From NCBI RefSeq assembly GCF_002885975.1, contig NZ_POSP01000001.1, forward strand, positions 434,001 through 498,000: a stretch of DNA of 64,000 nt, read 5' to 3'. The position numbers and the translations under genes are program-made. The notes beneath the pieces are model-generated. The model searched no databases, was not told the DNA's origin, and worked only from the letters and a program-made list of their open reading frames with translations. Source of the DNA: Paucibacter aquatile (GTDB lineage: Bacteria; Pseudomonadota; Gammaproteobacteria; Burkholderiales; Burkholderiaceae_C). Positions 17,200 through 25,289 of this stretch are shown piece after piece (positions within the stretch are counted from its first letter, which is position 1; the number at the start of each line of letters is the position of its first letter).

Positions 17200-18803
17200 C
17201 GGCACTCGCTCCTCAGCGCTTCAGTCCGCTGGCCTGGGGCGGATGGGCGCTCGTCATGGCGACGCTGTTCCTGCTGCGCCTGGGCGCGGCGCCGCTCTTC
17301 GATGTGGACGAAGGTGCGTTTGCCGAGGCCTCGCGCGAGATGCTGGCCAGCGGCGATTGGCTCCACACCACGCTCAACGGCCGCGACCGTTTTGACAAGC
17401 CGATCGGCGTCTACTGGCTGCAGGCCGGCAGCCTGGCCTTGTTCGGTGTCAACGAGTTCGCGGCGCGCCTGCCCTCGGCCCTGTGCGGCCTGGGCTGGGT
17501 GCTGGCCCTGGCCGGCTTTGCCCGGCCGCGCTTTGGTGACGCCACCGCCATGTTTGCCGCCACGGCCCTGGGCAGCAGCCTGGGCGTGCTCCTGATCGGC
17601 CGCGCGGCCACGGCCGATGCGCTGCTCAACCTGCTCTTGGTGCTGACCCTGCTGGACTTGTGGCGGCATCTGGAGTCCTCGGCGGGCCGGCCCTGGGCGC
17701 TGCGCCGTGCGGCCTTGTGGGCGGGCCTGGGCGTGCTGACCAAGGGGCCGGTGGCGGTCTTGATTCCCTTCGCCACCTTGTTGCTTTGGCTGTGGCGCCA
17801 GCAGGGCTTGCGGGCTTTGCCGCGCAGCCTGTGGCGGACCCTGGCCGAGCCCGGCGCACTGGCCCTGTTCTTCATCGCCTGGGCGCCCTGGTATGCCTAT
17901 GCCTTGCAACGCCATGGCTGGGCCTTCATCGATGGCTTTTTGCTGCAGCACAACTTGCAGCGTTTCAGCTCACCGCTGGAGGGCCATGGCGGCGGGCCGC
18001 TGTACTACCTGCTGATGCTTCCCTTGCTGAGCCTGCCCTGGACGCCGCTGCTGGCTGCGGCCTTGCTGCAGATCCGCCGGCATTGGCAGCAGCCCTTGCC
18101 GAGCTTTCTGATCTGCTGGGCTGGCTTTGTGCTGGTGTTCTTTTCGCTTTCGGGCACCAAGCTGCCGCACTACGTGCTGTACGGCCTGACGCCCTGGCTG
18201 CTGCTGGGCGCGATGTCCTTGAAGCCGCCCTTGAGCCGCGCCTGGCGCCTGGCACTGGCGGTTTCGGCTGCTGGCCTCGTGCTCCTGCTGGGCGGCTTGA
18301 TGGCGGCGGCGGCCACGGGCCGCTTGACGGCGGGCAAGACCGGTTTGTATGCGGAACTGATCGCCGCCGCGCCGGCCCTGCCTGGCTTTGCGCCCGCGTT
18401 GCTGGCCGTCTTGATGGCGCTGTTGCTGGGCCTTTGGCTCTGGCCATGGCTGAGCCTGCCCAAGGCGGCGCTGGGCACGGCGGTTCTTGCGGGTGGCTTT
18501 TTGGTGGCCGTGGTCGTGCCCTGGTGGGGTCAGGTCTTGCAAGGGCCGGTGCGGGCAGCGGCCTTGACGGCCGCGCAGCGAGACGCGAGTCAGCCTGGCC
18601 AGATCTGGCTCTGGCGAAGCCAGACCCCGAGCTTTGGGTTTTACCGACAGCAGCCCACGCCTGGCCTGCCCGAGCCACGGCCCGGCGACTGGGTCTTCAC
18701 CCGCGCCGATGAGTTGAAGAGCGCGCCGCCGGCTGCAGCCTACGACATCATCCGCCCCGGCCCGGGCTATGTGCTGCTGCGTTGGCGGACGGAGGCGCCA
18801 TGA
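17196..18803 (+). CDS. ArnT-like GT83 glycosyltransferase (PMT family)
   Basis: A 535-residue polytopic membrane glycosyltransferase. In ArnT relatives the enzyme moves a sugar such as 4-amino-4-deoxyarabinose from undecaprenyl phosphate to lipid A on the periplasmic side. The N-terminal loop LFDVDEGAFAEASREMLASG with the Asp-Glu pair, followed by LNGRDRFDKPIGVYWLQAGS and the NEFAARLPSAL stretch, is the diagnostic region. About 11 membrane helices follow, and FFSLSGTKLPHYVLYGLTPW matches the second conserved block (SxxxxKLPHYxLP-like). It overlaps its neighbours by 4 bases on both sides, so a shared pathway with the GT2 gene is strongly suggested. Acceptor and sugar are not readable. Confidence 0.9.
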   Translation: MTALAPQRFSPLAWGGWALVMATLFLLRLGAAPLFDVDEGAFAEASREMLASGDWLHTTLNGRDRFDKPIGVYWLQAGSLALFGVNEFAARLPSALCGLGWVLALAGFARPRFGDATAMFAATALGSSLGVLLIGRAATADALLNLLLVLTLLDLWRHLESSAGRPWALRRAALWAGLGVLTKGPVAVLIPFATLLLWLWRQQGLRALPRSLWRTLAEPGALALFFIAWAPWYAYALQRHGWAFIDGFLLQHNLQRFSSPLEGHGGGPLYYLLMLPLLSLPWTPLLAAALLQIRRHWQQPLPSFLICWAGFVLVFFSLSGTKLPHYVLYGLTPWLLLGAMSLKPPLSRAWRLALAVSAAGLVLLLGGLMAAAATGRLTAGKTGLYAELIAAAPALPGFAPALLAVLMALLLGLWLWPWLSLPKAALGTAVLAGGFLVAVVVPWWGQVLQGPVRAAALTAAQRDASQPGQIWLWRSQTPSFGFYRQQPTPGLPEPRPGDWVFTRADELKSAPPAAAYDIIRPGPGYVLLRWRTEAP

Positions 18804-19543
18804 GCGTCTGGACCAGCCCACGCGCCCGCCATCGTGAGATGCGCGCCTTCCTCATCTGTCTGGTCGCAGCCCTGGCCTTGTTCGCCGCTTGGCCGACGCT
18901 GGACCTGAGCCTCAGCCGCAGCTTGTATGCCGGCCAGTTCGTGCACGCGGACAAGGCCTGGGTTCGGGCCATGTACGAGGCCGTGCCCTGGTTGACTCGG
19001 GCGCTGGCCGTTTACCTGTTGCTGCGCTTGCTGGCAGGCCGTTGGCGTTTGTCGCGGCCGGTCTGGCGGCGGCTGTGGGTCAGCTTGCTGCTGCTGGTGC
19101 TGGTGGTGGGCGCCCTGGTCCACGGGCCGGTCAAGCAATTCTGGTCGCGGCCGCGGCCGGTCCAGGTGCTGGAGTTTGGCGGCAGCGAGGCCTACAGCCC
19201 GCCGCTGGCGCCGGCGGGTTTGAACCCTGAACGCAAGCGCTATTCCTTTGTCAGCGGCCATGCCGCCTCCGGCTTTGCCCTGCTGGCGCCGGCCTTGTTC
19301 GCAGCGCCCGCGCGGCGGCGCTGGTGGGGGCGGGCGGCGCTGGGCCTGGGGCTGCTGATCGGCCTGGGGCGGATCTTGCAGGGTGGCCATTTCCTCAGCG
19401 ATGTGCTGTTCGCCGGCCTGCTGGTCTGGGGCTCGGCCCTGTTGATCCGGCAGCTGTGGCTGTTGGGCGGTCTGCGCCGCGTGCGCCCGGCACAGGCACA
19501 GGCACGGGCCTGGATTCAGAGTTGGAAGAAGAGAACGGTATGA
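18800..19543 (+). CDS. PAP2 family lipid phosphatase
   Basis: A 247-residue integral membrane phosphatase. The PAP2 signature is complete: K112-x6-R119-P120 (KQFWSRPRP), V-S-G-H at 151-154 with Val in place of the usual Pro, and R191-x5-H197-x3-D201 (GRILQGGHFLSD). About six membrane spans. Relatives act on undecaprenyl pyrophosphate, phosphatidylglycerol phosphate or lipid A phosphates (LpxE/LpxF/LpxT). This is the second PAP2 domain in the operon; it overlaps the ArnT-like gene and the PagL-like gene by 4 bases each, so lipid A or its carrier lipid is the likely substrate. Confidence 0.88.
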   Translation: MSVWTSPRARHREMRAFLICLVAALALFAAWPTLDLSLSRSLYAGQFVHADKAWVRAMYEAVPWLTRALAVYLLLRLLAGRWRLSRPVWRRLWVSLLLLVLVVGALVHGPVKQFWSRPRPVQVLEFGGSEAYSPPLAPAGLNPERKRYSFVSGHAASGFALLAPALFAAPARRRWWGRAALGLGLLIGLGRILQGGHFLSDVLFAGLLVWGSALLIRQLWLLGGLRRVRPAQAQARAWIQSWKKRTV

Positions 19544-20202
19544 CACGAGTTTCGAAAGGTCTGGCCGCCAGCGTGGCCCTGCTGCTGTGCAGTGCTCATG
19601 GCTGGGTTCAGGCAGAAGAAAGAGCCGCGCTCAAATCCATGGCCGTGGGCGGCAGCCTGATGAGCTGGGCCTGGCTGGCTTGGCAGGGTGCGCCGATTGA
19701 CTCGGCCTTGTGCGCGAAGCAGGGCCCGAGCGGCCTGCGTTTCGAGGCCGCCAAGGACCGCGAGTTGCGCGCCGCCAGCCTGGGCTGGCGCCTGGGCGAA
19801 TGCACGGCCTGGCGCGCTTCTTCAAGCGCACTCAGTCTGCAGCTGGCACCGCGGCTGCAGCTGGGGGCTTGGCAGGCCGAGCGCGGAGCCGCGGAGCCGC
19901 GGCGTTTGCTCGATGCCGCCTTCATCCCGGCCCTGCGCTGGGAACTGGGCTCGCCGGCCGCGGGTCTGCGCCTCGACCTGGAACTGGGCATCGGCGCCGG
20001 CCTGATCAGCCACAGCCGTATCGGCGCGCGCCAGAAGAGCACGAACTTCCAGTTCTTCGACGTCATGGGCCTGGGTCTGCGCAGCGCCGATGCGCGCTGG
20101 CGCCTGAGCCTGGACTACCGCCACGTCAGCAATGCCGACATCCGCAAGCCCAACCAGGCGGTGGACTTCATCGGCCTGAGTGTGGAAGTCCCCATGCCTT
20201 GA
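19540..20202 (+). CDS. PagL-like lipid A 3-O-deacylase (acyloxyacyl hydrolase family)
   Basis: A 220-residue exported protein with an outer-membrane beta-barrel look: signal peptide (GLAASVALLLCSAHGWVQA) and alternating strands ending in the block LDYRHVSNADIRKPNQAVDF. PagL removes the 3-O-linked acyl chain of lipid A in the outer leaflet. The catalytic His and Ser fit at H195 and S197, and the third member of the triad (Glu in Pseudomonas PagL, 12 residues after Ser) is Asp209 here. The start is fixed by a 4-base overlap with the PAP2 stop and GAAGAAGAGA upstream. It closes the five-gene operon and gives it its outer-membrane, lipid A context. Confidence 0.8.
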   Translation: MTRVSKGLAASVALLLCSAHGWVQAEERAALKSMAVGGSLMSWAWLAWQGAPIDSALCAKQGPSGLRFEAAKDRELRAASLGWRLGECTAWRASSSALSLQLAPRLQLGAWQAERGAAEPRRLLDAAFIPALRWELGSPAAGLRLDLELGIGAGLISHSRIGARQKSTNFQFFDVMGLGLRSADARWRLSLDYRHVSNADIRKPNQAVDFIGLSVEVPMP

Positions 20203-20247
20203 GTCGCCGGGGCGGGCCACAATCCGGCCCACACAGGAGACTTCGCG

Positions 20248-21957
20248 ATGCAGGCTTTCGACTGGCAGAACCCTTACCCGAGCACACGCAGCCCGCTGTT
20301 CGCGCGCAACATCGTGTCCACCTCGCACCCGCTGGCCGCGCAAGCGGGCTTGCGCATCTTGGCCCTGGGCGGCAATGCCGTCGATGCGGCGATTGCCACG
20401 GCCGCCTGCATGACCCTGGTCGAACCCTGCAGCAATGGCCTGGGCTCGGACGCGTTTTGCATCCTCTGGGACGGCCAGCAGCTGCACGGCCTCAATGCCT
20501 CGGGCACGGCGCCCCAGGCCTGGACACCCGAACACTTCTTCAAGACCTATGGCACGGATGCGAAAACTCCGCCCAAGCGCGGCTGGGGCGGCGTCACCGT
20601 GCCGGGCGCCGTGGCCGGCTGGGTGGCTTTGAGCGAGCGCTTTGGCAAGCTGCCCTTTGCCGACTTGATGGCCCCGGCCATCGAGATCGCCGAGCGCGGC
20701 TATGCCGTGCCGGTGGTGGTGCAAAGCAAATGGGCGATGGCGGCGGAGCTGGCCGACCTGACCAGCCAGCCCGGCTTCGCCGAAGCCTTCTTGCCGCGCG
20801 GCCGCGCGCCCCAGGTGGGCGAGCTGTTCAAGTTTCCGGCGGCAGCCCGCACCCTGCGCCTGATTGCCGAGAGCAAGGGCGAAGCGTTCTACCGCGGCGA
20901 GGTGGCCGCGGCCGTCGAGGCCTTTGCGCGCAGCACCGGCGGCGCCATCACCGCGGCCGACTTTGCCGCCTACCAGCCAGAGTGGGTGACGCCGATCTCG
21001 CAAAGCTATGCCGGCCATGAGTTGCACGAGATTCCGCCCAATGGCCAGGGCATTGCGGCCCTGATCGCCCTGGGCATTCTCAAGCACCGCGATCTGCGCA
21101 GTCATGCGGTGGACAGCGTGGCCGGCCAGCATCTGCAGATCGAGGCCATGAAGCTGGCCTTCGCCGATGTGTACCGTTATGTCGCCGACCCGCGCAGCAT
21201 GGATGTGAGCGCGGCCGAGCTGCTGGACGAGCAGTACCTGGCCCGCCGCGCGGCCTTGATCGACCCGAATCGTGCCCAGGATTTCCAGTGCGGCAACCCG
21301 GTCAAGGGCGGCACCATCTACCTGACTGCAGCCGACGAGAGCGGCATGATGGTCAGCTTCATCCAGAGCAATTACATGGGCTTTGGCTCCGGCCTCGTGC
21401 TGCCCGGCTACGGTGTGTCCTTGCAGAACCGGGGCCACTGCTTCACGCTGGAAGCGGGCCACCCGAACGTGGTCGCGCCCGGCAAGCGCCCATTCCACAC
21501 CATCATCCCCGCGTTTCTGACAGCCCCCACGTCGCCTGCGGCTCCTGCCCCCCGAGGGGGCGCGGCGCCGCCTTGGGGCGGCCCGGCGGCAGCGCCTGAC
21601 CCACAAATTCCGAGTCGGGTTCCAGTGATGAGCTTCGGCGTGATGGGCGGCAATATGCAGCCGCAAGGCCATATGCAGACCCTGGTGCGCATGCTGGACT
21701 ATGGCCAGCAGCCGCAGACCGCCTGCGACGCACCGCGCTGGCGCTTCAACGAAGGCCTGTCGCTCAATGTCGAGCCGCACATGCCGCCGGCCACGGTGGC
21801 CGGCCTGCGCGAGCTGGGCCATCAGATTGGCGACATCCACGACAGTTATCAAGACTTCGGCGCCGGCCAATTCATCTGGCGCCTGGGCGACCCGGCGGTG
21901 GAAGGCTATGTGGCCGCCAGCGACCCGCGCCGCGACGGCGCCGCGGTGGGCTTCTGA
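20248..21957 (+). CDS. ggt: Gamma-glutamyltransferase family protein with an internal repeat insertion
   Basis: A 569-residue N-terminal-nucleophile hydrolase that would be cut into two chains before the catalytic Thr356 (GNPVKGGTIYLTAADESG). The large subunit shows NIVSTSHPLAAQAGLRILAL and GGNAVDAAIATAACMTLVEP; the small subunit shows the late block MSFGVMGGNMQPQGHMQ. No signal peptide is visible, so it is probably cytosolic, which fits the branch of the family that is not periplasmic glutathione hydrolase. Residues about 426-457 (Pro/Ala/Gly-rich) interrupt the normally continuous AFLT-xx-PVMSFGVMGG region and are encoded by a palindromic repeat. The frame is kept, so the gene may still work. 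Confidence 0.88.
   Translation: MQAFDWQNPYPSTRSPLFARNIVSTSHPLAAQAGLRILALGGNAVDAAIATAACMTLVEPCSNGLGSDAFCILWDGQQLHGLNASGTAPQAWTPEHFFKTYGTDAKTPPKRGWGGVTVPGAVAGWVALSERFGKLPFADLMAPAIEIAERGYAVPVVVQSKWAMAAELADLTSQPGFAEAFLPRGRAPQVGELFKFPAAARTLRLIAESKGEAFYRGEVAAAVEAFARSTGGAITAADFAAYQPEWVTPISQSYAGHELHEIPPNGQGIAALIALGILKHRDLRSHAVDSVAGQHLQIEAMKLAFADVYRYVADPRSMDVSAAELLDEQYLARRAALIDPNRAQDFQCGNPVKGGTIYLTAADESGMMVSFIQSNYMGFGSGLVLPGYGVSLQNRGHCFTLEAGHPNVVAPGKRPFHTIIPAFLTAPTSPAAPAPRGGAAPPWGGPAAAPDPQIPSRVPVMSFGVMGGNMQPQGHMQTLVRMLDYGQQPQTACDAPRWRFNEGLSLNVEPHMPPATVAGLRELGHQIGDIHDSYQDFGAGQFIWRLGDPAVEGYVAASDPRRDGAAVGF
21521..21595. repeat. GC-rich palindromic repeat (REP-like) inside ggt
   Basis: The stretch contains cctgccccccgagggggcg followed by gccgccttggggcggcccgg, two adjacent palindromic blocks. 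From memory this matches a short interspersed element found in many copies between genes in Comamonadaceae-type genomes. Here it lies within a coding region and keeps the frame. I found no second full copy in the window. Confidence 0.65.
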
Positions 21958-21980
21958 AGCGAGGGTCAGGTCTTGCCTGC

Positions 21981-22865
21981 GTGCCGACCATGCCTGGCCT
22001 GATCGAGCGCCTGTCCCTGGGTTGGCAGACCGATCTGATCTTTGCCCGCTTCGACGGGCAGATGATCGAGCGGCCCGATTGCCTGGTGCTGCGCATGCCC
22101 GGCAACCCGCTGTTCTACTGGGGCAATGCCTTGATCCTGCCCGAGCCGCCGCGCGATACCGAGCTGACGCATTGGCTGCAGCGCTTTGAAGAGGAGGTGG
22201 GCCAGCACACGCGCGAATCCGGCCATGTGGCCATCGGTTTTGATGCGGCCGCGCCGCATGAGCCGCTCCTGAGCTGGGCAGCGGCCGGCTTCGAGATCTT
22301 TGGCAGCGCCACCCTGGCCGTCACGGCCGCGGCCTGGCGCCGCCCGCAGCGAGCTTTGGCGCCCGAGTTCCACATCCGCGCGCTGGACCTGACGCAGGAG
22401 GGTGAACTGGCCGCCGTGCTCGATCTGCAGTGCGAAAGCAATGACGCGGGCTACGAGCCCTTCGGCTATCGCGTGCACCGCGAGCGCCAGATGCGCCGCT
22501 ATGCCGCGATGCAGGCGGCCGGTCTGGGTTCCTGGTTCGCTGTCTTCGCAGGCGAGCAGCTGGTGGCCGATTGCGGCCTGTTCCGGGCCGCGCAACTCGG
22601 CCGGCCCGAGCTGGGCCGCTTTCAGCATGTCGGCACGCACCCGGCCTGGCGGCGCCGCGGCCTGTGCACGGCCTTGATCGATGCGGTGGTGGGGCAGGGC
22701 TTGCAGACGTGGGGGCTGGAGCGCCTGGTCATGTGCGCCGACCCGGACGATGTGGCCATCGGCATCTACGAATCGCTGGGTTTTTCGCGTGCGCTGGCCG
22801 GCGATGTACGGGCCATCTGCGCGCAGAGAAGACCGACCCGGGATCAGGCGCCGAATCAGCGTTGA
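21981..22865 (+). CDS. GNAT family N-acetyltransferase
   Basis: A 294-residue protein whose C-terminal half is a GNAT fold: FQHVGTHPAWRRRGLCTALI carries the acetyl-CoA pyrophosphate-binding R/Q-x-x-G-x-G/A pattern, and CADPDDVAIGIYESLGFSRA is the usual closing motif. The N-terminal half (about 1-125) contains WGNALILPEPP and may be a second, degenerate acetyltransferase-like domain. Substrate unknown. It follows ggt after 23 bases. ATG codons at 21981 and 21990 are both possible starts. Confidence 0.85.
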   Translation: MPTMPGLIERLSLGWQTDLIFARFDGQMIERPDCLVLRMPGNPLFYWGNALILPEPPRDTELTHWLQRFEEEVGQHTRESGHVAIGFDAAAPHEPLLSWAAAGFEIFGSATLAVTAAAWRRPQRALAPEFHIRALDLTQEGELAAVLDLQCESNDAGYEPFGYRVHRERQMRRYAAMQAAGLGSWFAVFAGEQLVADCGLFRAAQLGRPELGRFQHVGTHPAWRRRGLCTALIDAVVGQGLQTWGLERLVMCADPDDVAIGIYESLGFSRALAGDVRAICAQRRPTRDQAPNQR

Positions 22866-23286
22866 GGGTTCGCGCTGCGCCCCCGAGCTGCAGGGGGCGT
22901 GACCCCACGCACTTGCCCGGCCTCATGGCCCGCTGTTAGCATGGCCGCTCTTGATACAGATCAGACCATGACCAAGCTCCTCGACCGCACCCGACGACGC
23001 ACACCCCGTGCGGCGCTCGCCTGCGCGCGAGTCGCAGCCTGGCCCCAGGCTGCCGCCGACTGCCCGCATTGACGCGGCGCTGCTTCGGTTGACCCCTCTC
23101 CTCGGTGAGCCGCCGTGCCTTTGATTTGCCGGCCTGCTGCTTCGCTTCCAGCTCACCCTGTTCCGCCTTTGTCTCTTGTTTGTTTCTCGCATTTCGCCGC
23201 CAGGGCGGAATGTCCTGCTTGTGCTTCGGCTCCCGCCCTGCGCGTGGTGAGCCGCACACCGGGAACCGTTTCGGAGTGTGTTTCTC
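22866..23286 (+). promoter_or_regulatory. Long leader region ahead of the DHA3-type exporter
   Basis: A 421-base gene-free stretch. It begins with a hairpin (cgccccc / gggggcg around 22877-22902), has an AT-richer string (gatacagat) just ahead of a possible 34-codon leader reading frame, and then a pyrimidine-rich segment at about 23140-23210 before the exporter. The layout is what a leader with translation-dependent control would look like, but no known riboswitch is recognised. Confidence 0.35.
22968..23072 (+). CDS. Possible leader peptide (34 residues)
   Basis: A short frame starting MTKLLDRTRRRTPRA, rich in Arg and Ala, with clusters of codons uncommon in this genome (CGA CGA, ACA, CGT) in its first half. 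It lies 214 bases upstream of the exporter. It lacks a clear Shine-Dalgarno, so it may be chance; if real, its job would be regulatory. Confidence 0.25.
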   Translation: MTKLLDRTRRRTPRAALACARVAAWPQAAADCPH

Positions 23287-24678
23287 ATGGCTACCCGCTT
23301 TTTTGCATCCTTGTCGCGCCCCGGCCTCTGGCCGGGCTTGCTGTTCGAGCGAATGCGCCGCCTGCTGACCCTGCCGCCTGGCGATCTGCTGCGTGACGCG
23401 ATCTACCGCCGGCTCTGGACTTCTATCCTGATCAGCTCCCTGGGCGGGCAGATCACGATGCTGGCCCTGCCGCTGACGGCGGCCGTGCTGCTCAATGCCA
23501 GCCCCACGCAGATGGGCTTGCTGACCTCGATGGAGATCGCGCCCTTTGTGCTGTTCTCGTTGCCAGGTGGTGTCTGGCTGGACCGCGTGCGCAAGCTGCC
23601 CGTCTATATCTTCGGTGAGGCTTTTCTGGGCCTGGCCGTGGCCACCGTGCCCCTGGCTGCCTGGATGGGCTGGCTCACCATGACTTGGCTGTATGTGGTC
23701 GGCTTTGTGCTCGGCACGGTCTACACCATCGCTGGCAGTGCCTCGCAAATTGTGCTGACCCAGGTGGTCAGCCGCGACCGCCTGGTCGAGGCCCATGCCA
23801 AGAATGCGCTCGCCTCCAGCGGCGCCGAAGTGGCCGGCCCCGGCGTGGCCGGAGTGCTGATCAAGCTCTTGGGTGCGCCCATGGCCCTGGCGGTGGATGC
23901 CGTGCTGGTGCTGTTCTCGGCCCTGATCCTGCGTGGCATCAAGGTGCAGGAGCAGCTGACGCCGAGCGGGCAGGCAGATTTCTGGCGCGACCTCAAGGCC
24001 GGCGTTCAGTTCGTGCGCGAGCGTGCGCTGCTGGTCAGCCTGGCCTGCACGGTGGGCAGCTGGCAGCTTTGCTACAACGCCGCGCAGGTGGTGCAGATCC
24101 TGTTTGCCACCCGCAGCTTGGGGCTGAGCGCGCAAGAGGTGGGCCTGAGCTATGTGGCCCTGGGCGCCGGCACGGTGCTGGCCAGTGTGTTCGGCCACCG
24201 CATCAGTGCCAAGGTCGGGCCGGGCCCTTGCCTGGTGCTGGGCGTGGCCAGCTCGGGTTTCGGCTGGCTGCTCCTCGGATTGATGCCGGCCAATGCCTGG
24301 GGTGTGGCGGCTTTTGCTTTCATGCTCTTCATGTTCGGCGTCGGTGCGGTGCTGATCTTCATCAACTTCCTGTCCCTGCGCCAAGCGGTGACGCCGGCGC
24401 CCATGCTGGGCCGCATGACCAGCACCATGCGCTGGTTGATCCTGATTCCAGCCGGCCCGGGTGCGCTGCTGGGCGGCTGGCTCGGTGAGCATGTGGGCCT
24501 GCGTTCCTCGCTGCTCTTCGCCGGTGTGGGCGCGCTCTGCCTGGCCTTGATCGCCTGGCGCCACCCGGTCATTCGCGATGTGCGCGAGCTGCCCAAGGCC
24601 GAGGATCTGGAAGACCAGAACCCGCAAGGCGTGGCCGGCGCCAGCGGCCTGGCGTTGGACCTGGGGCCGAACAAATGA
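23287..24678 (+). CDS. MFS exporter, DHA3-like
   Basis: A 463-residue major-facilitator protein with about 12 membrane spans. FSLPGGVWLDRVRKLPVYIF after the second span is the family's D-R-x-x-R/K loop, and WTSILISSLGGQITMLALPL opens the first span. It resembles the DHA3/MFS_3 group that contains macrolide and siderophore exporters, so efflux of a drug or small metabolite is likely. The ATG at 23287 is chosen because GGAG stands 10 bases ahead; a GTG three codons earlier is too close to it. The stop overlaps the following acetyltransferase gene by 4 bases, so the two are probably co-translated. Confidence 0.87.
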   Translation: MATRFFASLSRPGLWPGLLFERMRRLLTLPPGDLLRDAIYRRLWTSILISSLGGQITMLALPLTAAVLLNASPTQMGLLTSMEIAPFVLFSLPGGVWLDRVRKLPVYIFGEAFLGLAVATVPLAAWMGWLTMTWLYVVGFVLGTVYTIAGSASQIVLTQVVSRDRLVEAHAKNALASSGAEVAGPGVAGVLIKLLGAPMALAVDAVLVLFSALILRGIKVQEQLTPSGQADFWRDLKAGVQFVRERALLVSLACTVGSWQLCYNAAQVVQILFATRSLGLSAQEVGLSYVALGAGTVLASVFGHRISAKVGPGPCLVLGVASSGFGWLLLGLMPANAWGVAAFAFMLFMFGVGAVLIFINFLSLRQAVTPAPMLGRMTSTMRWLILIPAGPGALLGGWLGEHVGLRSSLLFAGVGALCLALIAWRHPVIRDVRELPKAEDLEDQNPQGVAGASGLALDLGPNK

Positions 24679-25286
24679 GCGAGGCAAGACCTGACCCCGC
24701 TGTTTCTGGGTCGGCGGTGCCCGACCCCATCCTGATCGAGGTCCCCGAGACGATCAGCACCGAGCGCCTGCTGCTGGCCGCGCCGCGGCCCGGCATCGGC
24801 CCGGCGCTGAGCGTGGCCGTGGCCGAGTCCATCGGCCTGCTCAGCCCCTGGATGCCCTGGGCCCAGCAGGTGCCCAGCTTTGAAGAATCTGAAGCGGTGG
24901 CACGCCGCCAGCAGGCCGACTTCATCGCCCGCCGCGATCTTTGCTACCAGATCTACGACCGCGCGCCCGAAGGCCGCCGCCTGCTCGGCGGCACCGGCTT
25001 GCACCGCATGGACTGGACCGTGCGCCGCTTCGAGATCGGTTACTGGCTGCGCGCCAGCGCCCAGGGCCAGGGCTTCATGAGCGAGGCCGTGATGGCCCTG
25101 AGCCACATGGCCTTCGAGCAGCTGCGTGCTCGCCGGGTCGAGATCCGCATGGATGAAGGCAACCTCGCCAGCCGCGCCGTGGCGGAGCGCTGCGGCTTTG
25201 AGCTCGAAGGCATCTTGCGCTGCGACAGCCTGTCGCCGCAGGGGGAGCCGAGGAACACTTGCGTGTACGCACGCCTGGGCCTGTGA
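24675..25286 (+). CDS. GNAT acetyltransferase, RimJ/RimL type
   Basis: A 203-residue acetyltransferase. ISTERLLLAAPRPG opens the fold; GLHRMDWTVRRFEIGYWLRA and SAQGQGFMSEAVMALSHMAF form the acetyl-CoA site (the Q-G-x-G/A pattern), and NLASRAVAERCGFELEGILR is the RimJ/RimL closing motif. Relatives acetylate ribosomal protein N-termini or small toxic molecules. Its start overlaps the exporter stop by 4 bases, suggesting it acts with the exporter, for example by modifying the same compound. Confidence 0.9.
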   Translation: MSEARPDPAVSGSAVPDPILIEVPETISTERLLLAAPRPGIGPALSVAVAESIGLLSPWMPWAQQVPSFEESEAVARRQQADFIARRDLCYQIYDRAPEGRRLLGGTGLHRMDWTVRRFEIGYWLRASAQGQGFMSEAVMALSHMAFEQLRARRVEIRMDEGNLASRAVAERCGFELEGILRCDSLSPQGEPRNTCVYARLGL

Positions 25287-25289
25287 TCG

